Below are positions 6,235 through 7,886 of a DNA stretch of 7,886 nt, one piece after another. How positions within the stretch are numbered: the stretch's first letter is position 1; each line of letters opens with the position of its first letter. The notes under the pieces are model-generated. The model did no database searches. It saw only the letters and a list, made by a program, of their open reading frames with translations, and was not told where the DNA came from. The stretch is from Emticicia sp031378715 (GTDB lineage Bacteria > Bacteroidota > Bacteroidia > Cytophagales > Spirosomataceae): NCBI GenBank assembly GCA_031378715.1, contig JANNEN010000089.1, positions 1-7,886 of the forward strand. The letters run 5' to 3'. The position numbers were made by a program, and so were the translations under genes.

Positions 6235-7053
6235 ATGAAAAAATTTATGTATAACAAAAAAACACTGAAACCTTTTTTTATTATTTCATTAATGGCATTG
6301 ATTCCCTTATCGTGCAAGGTAGAAGATATAAAAACTGAAACAGTCAAAAAAACTGAAACATCAAAAATAGATAATTCTCAAAATGTAGAAACTTTACCAA
6401 TTATCAAAAACTCTTATTTTTTATCTAACACTAACGTTCATAAAGCTTTATTTGATAAATTTAATTATGTTTTGAATTCTGAGAATAAGTTTTATTATCC
6501 TAATGCTTCAAATATACCTATTAATGTTAGTGATTTAAATATACTTGGCACTAAGGTAATAGAATATAGTAACTCCAATAATAAAGTGCTTATAACCGAA
6601 ATTAATAGTACAAAAGGAAAAGATGGTGGGCTGGCATTTTTCAGTTATCAGTCTGAAAAAGGAATAAGTGAATTCACTATTTTATGTCAAATTACATCAA
6701 CTGGCGAGGCTAATTTTGATGTGAACTATTTTGTAAGTAATCATCAAAATTTTATTTCAGCAAAGGTTGAAAATGCTAATCTAATTATCACCCAAAATAA
6801 ATTTAATTTTTCAAAAAAATTAAAACCTGCTCCATGTGATTTACTTTATAATTTTAATGATTGTGTAGCAACAGTTGGTAGATATATTACACCACAAGGC
6901 ACATTTTCAAGTACTTTTGGATTTTTGGTTGCATTAGCTTTTGGTTTTGAAACTGCCGCTGGTATAACAGCGGGGTGTTCTTTTTATTCACTCGGCGTTT
7001 ATCAAAGTGGTAACTGTGGTGATGTTCGAAACTGGGGTCCAGGTTCACATTAA
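6235..7053 (+). CDS. Putative lipoprotein with Cys-bearing hydrophobic C-terminus, function unknown
   Basis: I do not recognise this 272-residue protein. The N-terminus has a basic n-region (MKKFMYNKK), a hydrophobic stretch at 13-26 and a cysteine at C27 (IPLSC). The proline at -3 is unusual for a lipobox, so lipidation is likely but not certain. The following KVED is acidic and loosely resembles surface-export signals known from Bacteroidota lipoproteins. A Lys/Thr/Ser/Asn-rich linker runs to about residue 52, then a polar, probably beta-rich body. The C-terminal 75 residues differ: C201 and C210 (PCDLLYNFNDC), a hydrophobic Gly/Ala segment at about 224-247 (FGFLVALAFGFETAAGITAG), then C248 and C261 (GNCGD). 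A membrane-active or disulphide-stabilised C-terminal module is conceivable but speculative. The gene is far more AT-rich than the flanking chromosome, and is divergent from the XRE regulator, whose presumed operators overlap its promoter region. Confidence 0.75.
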   Translation: MKKFMYNKKTLKPFFIISLMALIPLSCKVEDIKTETVKKTETSKIDNSQNVETLPIIKNSYFLSNTNVHKALFDKFNYVLNSENKFYYPNASNIPINVSDLNILGTKVIEYSNSNNKVLITEINSTKGKDGGLAFFSYQSEKGISEFTILCQITSTGEANFDVNYFVSNHQNFISAKVENANLIITQNKFNFSKKLKPAPCDLLYNFNDCVATVGRYITPQGTFSSTFGFLVALAFGFETAAGITAGCSFYSLGVYQSGNCGDVRNWGPGSH

Positions 7054-7309
7054 ACAATAAATATTGAAATTAACACAGTTGTCAATTACTTATTTGTTTT
7101 TACAAAAAGGGCTCCAAAAACGCATATCCAAGCAACAAACTTGATGCCTTATCAGACAAAACGAACATTGATAACGGTTGAAAAGAGGAAGATTTTTTAA
7201 TTTTTAAAAATCACTCAAAAAATAATAAAAAATTATATCCTTTTTTCTCTTTTTAATAACAATAAAGACATTAAAAGAACAATATAATCAAATAATTGCA
7301 AGCCTTTTA
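7054..7309. other. AT-rich intergenic stretch without a supported gene
   Basis: No convincing gene, RNA or repeat is visible here. The frame of the preceding gene stays open past its TAA stop for 48 further codons, to the TAA at 7198-7200. The part at about 7110-7197 is less AT-rich than its surroundings and could be a decayed coding remnant. The rest is nearly all A and T. Confidence 0.4.
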
Positions 7310-7360
7310 AAAACCTTAACCTGTGATTTATATGAATTATATCTTACAGGTTGAGGTTTT
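7310..7360. terminator. Long hairpin, probable terminator
   Basis: Arms AAAACCTTAACCTGT (7310-7324) and ACAGGTTGAGGTTTT (7346-7360) pair over 15 positions, with one T-G wobble, around a 21-base AT-rich loop. The right arm ends in TTTT followed by AATATT, giving a modest U-run; a run of A before the left arm could serve the other strand. It lies 256 bp after the lipoprotein stop and 85 bp before the next gene, separating their transcripts. Confidence 0.6.
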
Positions 7361-7410
7361 AATATTCACAAGAAATTGAACAATTTTTATGGCAATTATA
7401 GAAAAATGTT

Positions 7411-7418
7411 TAGCTTTG
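7411..7418 (+). promoter_or_regulatory. Candidate -7 promoter element for the small membrane protein
   Basis: TAGCTTTG is a perfect TAnnTTTG match 27 bp before the ATG at 7446. Only a weak TTTA (7386-7389) stands at the -33 position, with a 21-bp spacer. Together with the hairpin at 7310-7360 it suggests that the gene is its own transcription unit. Confidence 0.4.
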
Positions 7419-7445
7419 AATCAAATTTATTATTCTTAAATTATT

Positions 7446-7685
7446 ATGAAGATGAAAAGAAATATTTATTTACTATTACTTTTTTTACCACCAATCGTAG
7501 GTGGTTACTTGGTTGGATATTTCAAATATCAAATCAATCAATCAATGGTATTTGGATTATTAGGATACATAGCAGTTATCACAACATTAAGAAATATTTA
7601 TGTGGGTAATTCTATTCTACAGTTACATGTTTTTAATTTTAGAGCGAAATGGGTTCGGCTGAAAAAAAGATACCTCAATCCATAA
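7446..7685 (+). CDS. Small two-helix membrane protein, function unknown
   Basis: This 79-residue protein begins MKMKRN and has two probable membrane segments, at about 7-25 (IYLLLLFLPPIVGGYLVGY) and 34-48 (MVFGLLGYIAVITTL), followed by a basic tail (FRAKWVRLKKRYLNP). Positive charge at both ends fits a cytoplasmic N- and C-terminus with a short outer loop (KYQINQS). No family is recognised. Support for a real gene comes from the perfect -7 element at 7411, the terminator-like hairpin before it and the regular membrane-protein pattern; a longer open frame at 7376-7609 in another register looks like its shadow. Small membrane proteins next to a secreted protein can act as immunity proteins, but nothing in the sequence proves this. 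The reading frame is as AT-rich as the rest of the island. Confidence 0.6.
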   Translation: MKMKRNIYLLLLFLPPIVGGYLVGYFKYQINQSMVFGLLGYIAVITTLRNIYVGNSILQLHVFNFRAKWVRLKKRYLNP

Positions 7686-7747
7686 CTAATATATTTTATC
7701 AAATCAGAAAGATTTTTGTCAAAAAATAAGCATATCTACTTTCACAA

Positions 7748-7785
7748 AAAAAGCCTTGATAATCATCTGACTATCAAGGCTTTTT
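7748..7785. terminator. Bidirectional rho-independent terminator (right copy)
   Basis: A perfect 14-bp inverted repeat (7748-7761 and 7772-7785, arm AAAAAGCCTTGATA) encloses the same 10-base loop (ATCATCTGAC) as the copy at 5438-5485. It ends the typA transcript coming from the right and can also end the small membrane protein transcript. The outer stem differs from the left copy, which has a longer stem. Confidence 0.85.
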
Positions 7786-7798
7786 ACATATTTTAGGC

Positions 7799-7881
7799 TA
7801 TCAACCCGCAAAAGCGTTTTTGCTTTCGGCACGTTTACGCTCGTTTTCGTCAAGGTAAATCTTACGCATACGGATTGATTT
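7799..7881 (-). repeat. 83-bp direct repeat, right copy (typA 3' end)
   Basis: This stretch is identical to 5501-5583. Here the reading frame continues past 7881 into further typA codons, so this copy forms the end of the functional gene. Confidence 0.95.
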
Positions 7882-7886
7882 TGGCG
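7801..7886 (-). CDS. typA: TypA/BipA ribosome-associated GTPase, C-terminal end only
   Basis: Only the last 27 full codons and the stop are in the window; the gene continues beyond the right edge. The minus strand encodes PKSIRMRKIYLDENERKR followed by AESKNAFAG, with a partial codon ending in CG before it, consistent with threonine. TypA/BipA ends in a conserved (V)TPxSIRxRKxxLxENxRxR motif, which is matched here. The protein is a translational GTPase that binds the ribosome under stress and in ribosome assembly. Its last 26 codons are duplicated at 5503-5583, so this gene's 3' end was either supplied by the island or copied from it. The restored frame suggests that the protein stays full length. 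Only the C-terminal tail is seen, so the assignment rests on a short but characteristic motif. Confidence 0.8.
   Translation of the reverse strand, partial: PKSIRMRKIYLDENERKRAESKNAFAG

Larger units (their letters stand above)
5501..7881. mobile_element. Putative island inserted at the 3' end of typA
   Basis: The segment is bounded by perfect 83-bp direct repeats made of the typA 3' end; either copy could belong to the newcomer. About 2.3 kb lies between matching points of the repeats. Cargo comprises an XRE repressor, a putative lipoprotein and a small membrane protein. Its base composition contrasts with the flank: bases 6361-6420 contain 12 G/C of 60, against 33 of 60 at 5221-5280 in the SDR gene. 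Elements that insert in the 3' end of a gene and restore its coding end are well known for tRNA and some protein genes. No integrase, transposase or excisionase is visible, so the element would be a remnant, one mobilised in trans, or the product of homologous recombination with a relative's DNA. Confidence 0.6.

Noticed and set aside
7376..7609. A 77-codon + strand frame overlapping the small membrane protein gene
   Set aside because: The other register has a better start, a promoter at the right distance and a regular two-helix pattern; this frame reads like its shadow.
5438..7785. The two terminator palindromes as terminal inverted repeats of a transposon or as a CRISPR-like repeat pair
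   Set aside because: They are in direct orientation, each is itself a palindrome with a terminator layout, there are only two copies, and no transposase or cas gene is present.

Overview
The window looks like a chromosomal segment of a Bacteroidota bacterium, most likely from the Cytophagales side. The evidence is a pair of DUF4249 lipoproteins (a family I know essentially from this phylum), several perfect TAnnTTTG elements (the Bacteroidota -7 promoter motif) at sensible distances upstream of genes, and little use of well-spaced Shine-Dalgarno sequences. Genus and species cannot be read from the sequence.

Layout. Bases 1-2102 hold two tandem, closely related DUF4249 outer-membrane lipoprotein genes on the + strand, the first cut by the left edge. 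Convergent to them, on the - strand, are a PD-(D/E)XK nuclease-fold protein of unknown role (2144-2719) and, upstream of it, a full-length UxaA/altronate-dehydratase-family sugar-acid dehydratase (2764-4425). A 163-bp divergent promoter region separates the dehydratase from an SDR dehydrogenase on the + strand (4589-5359). The dehydratase and SDR probably act in one sugar-acid route. A fucose-type pathway is my best guess by analogy with the Campylobacter fuc locus, but substrate is not proven.

The right-hand third is the most unusual part. The chromosome originally seems to have run SDR, bidirectional terminator, then the 3' end of typA/bipA on the - strand. An AT-rich island of about 2.3 kb now sits there, flanked by two perfect 83-bp direct repeats. 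Each repeat is the last 26 codons plus stop of typA, and each lies next to an identical 36-bp terminator core. The right copy continues into the real typA gene at the window edge; the left copy is a severed tail. This is the footprint expected of an element that inserted in the 3' end of a housekeeping gene and restored its reading frame, yet no recombinase gene is visible inside.

The island carries an XRE-type repressor with a coiled-coil tail (5592-5990, -), a divergent Cys-containing putative lipoprotein with a hydrophobic Gly/Ala-rich C-terminal segment (6235-7053, +), and a small two-helix membrane protein with its own promoter (7446-7685, +). Between repressor and lipoprotein lie three TATAAGT/ACTTATA half-sites spaced exactly 21 bp apart, which look like the repressor's operators. 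Together this resembles a small regulated cargo module, possibly an antagonistic or defensive one, but its function is unknown.
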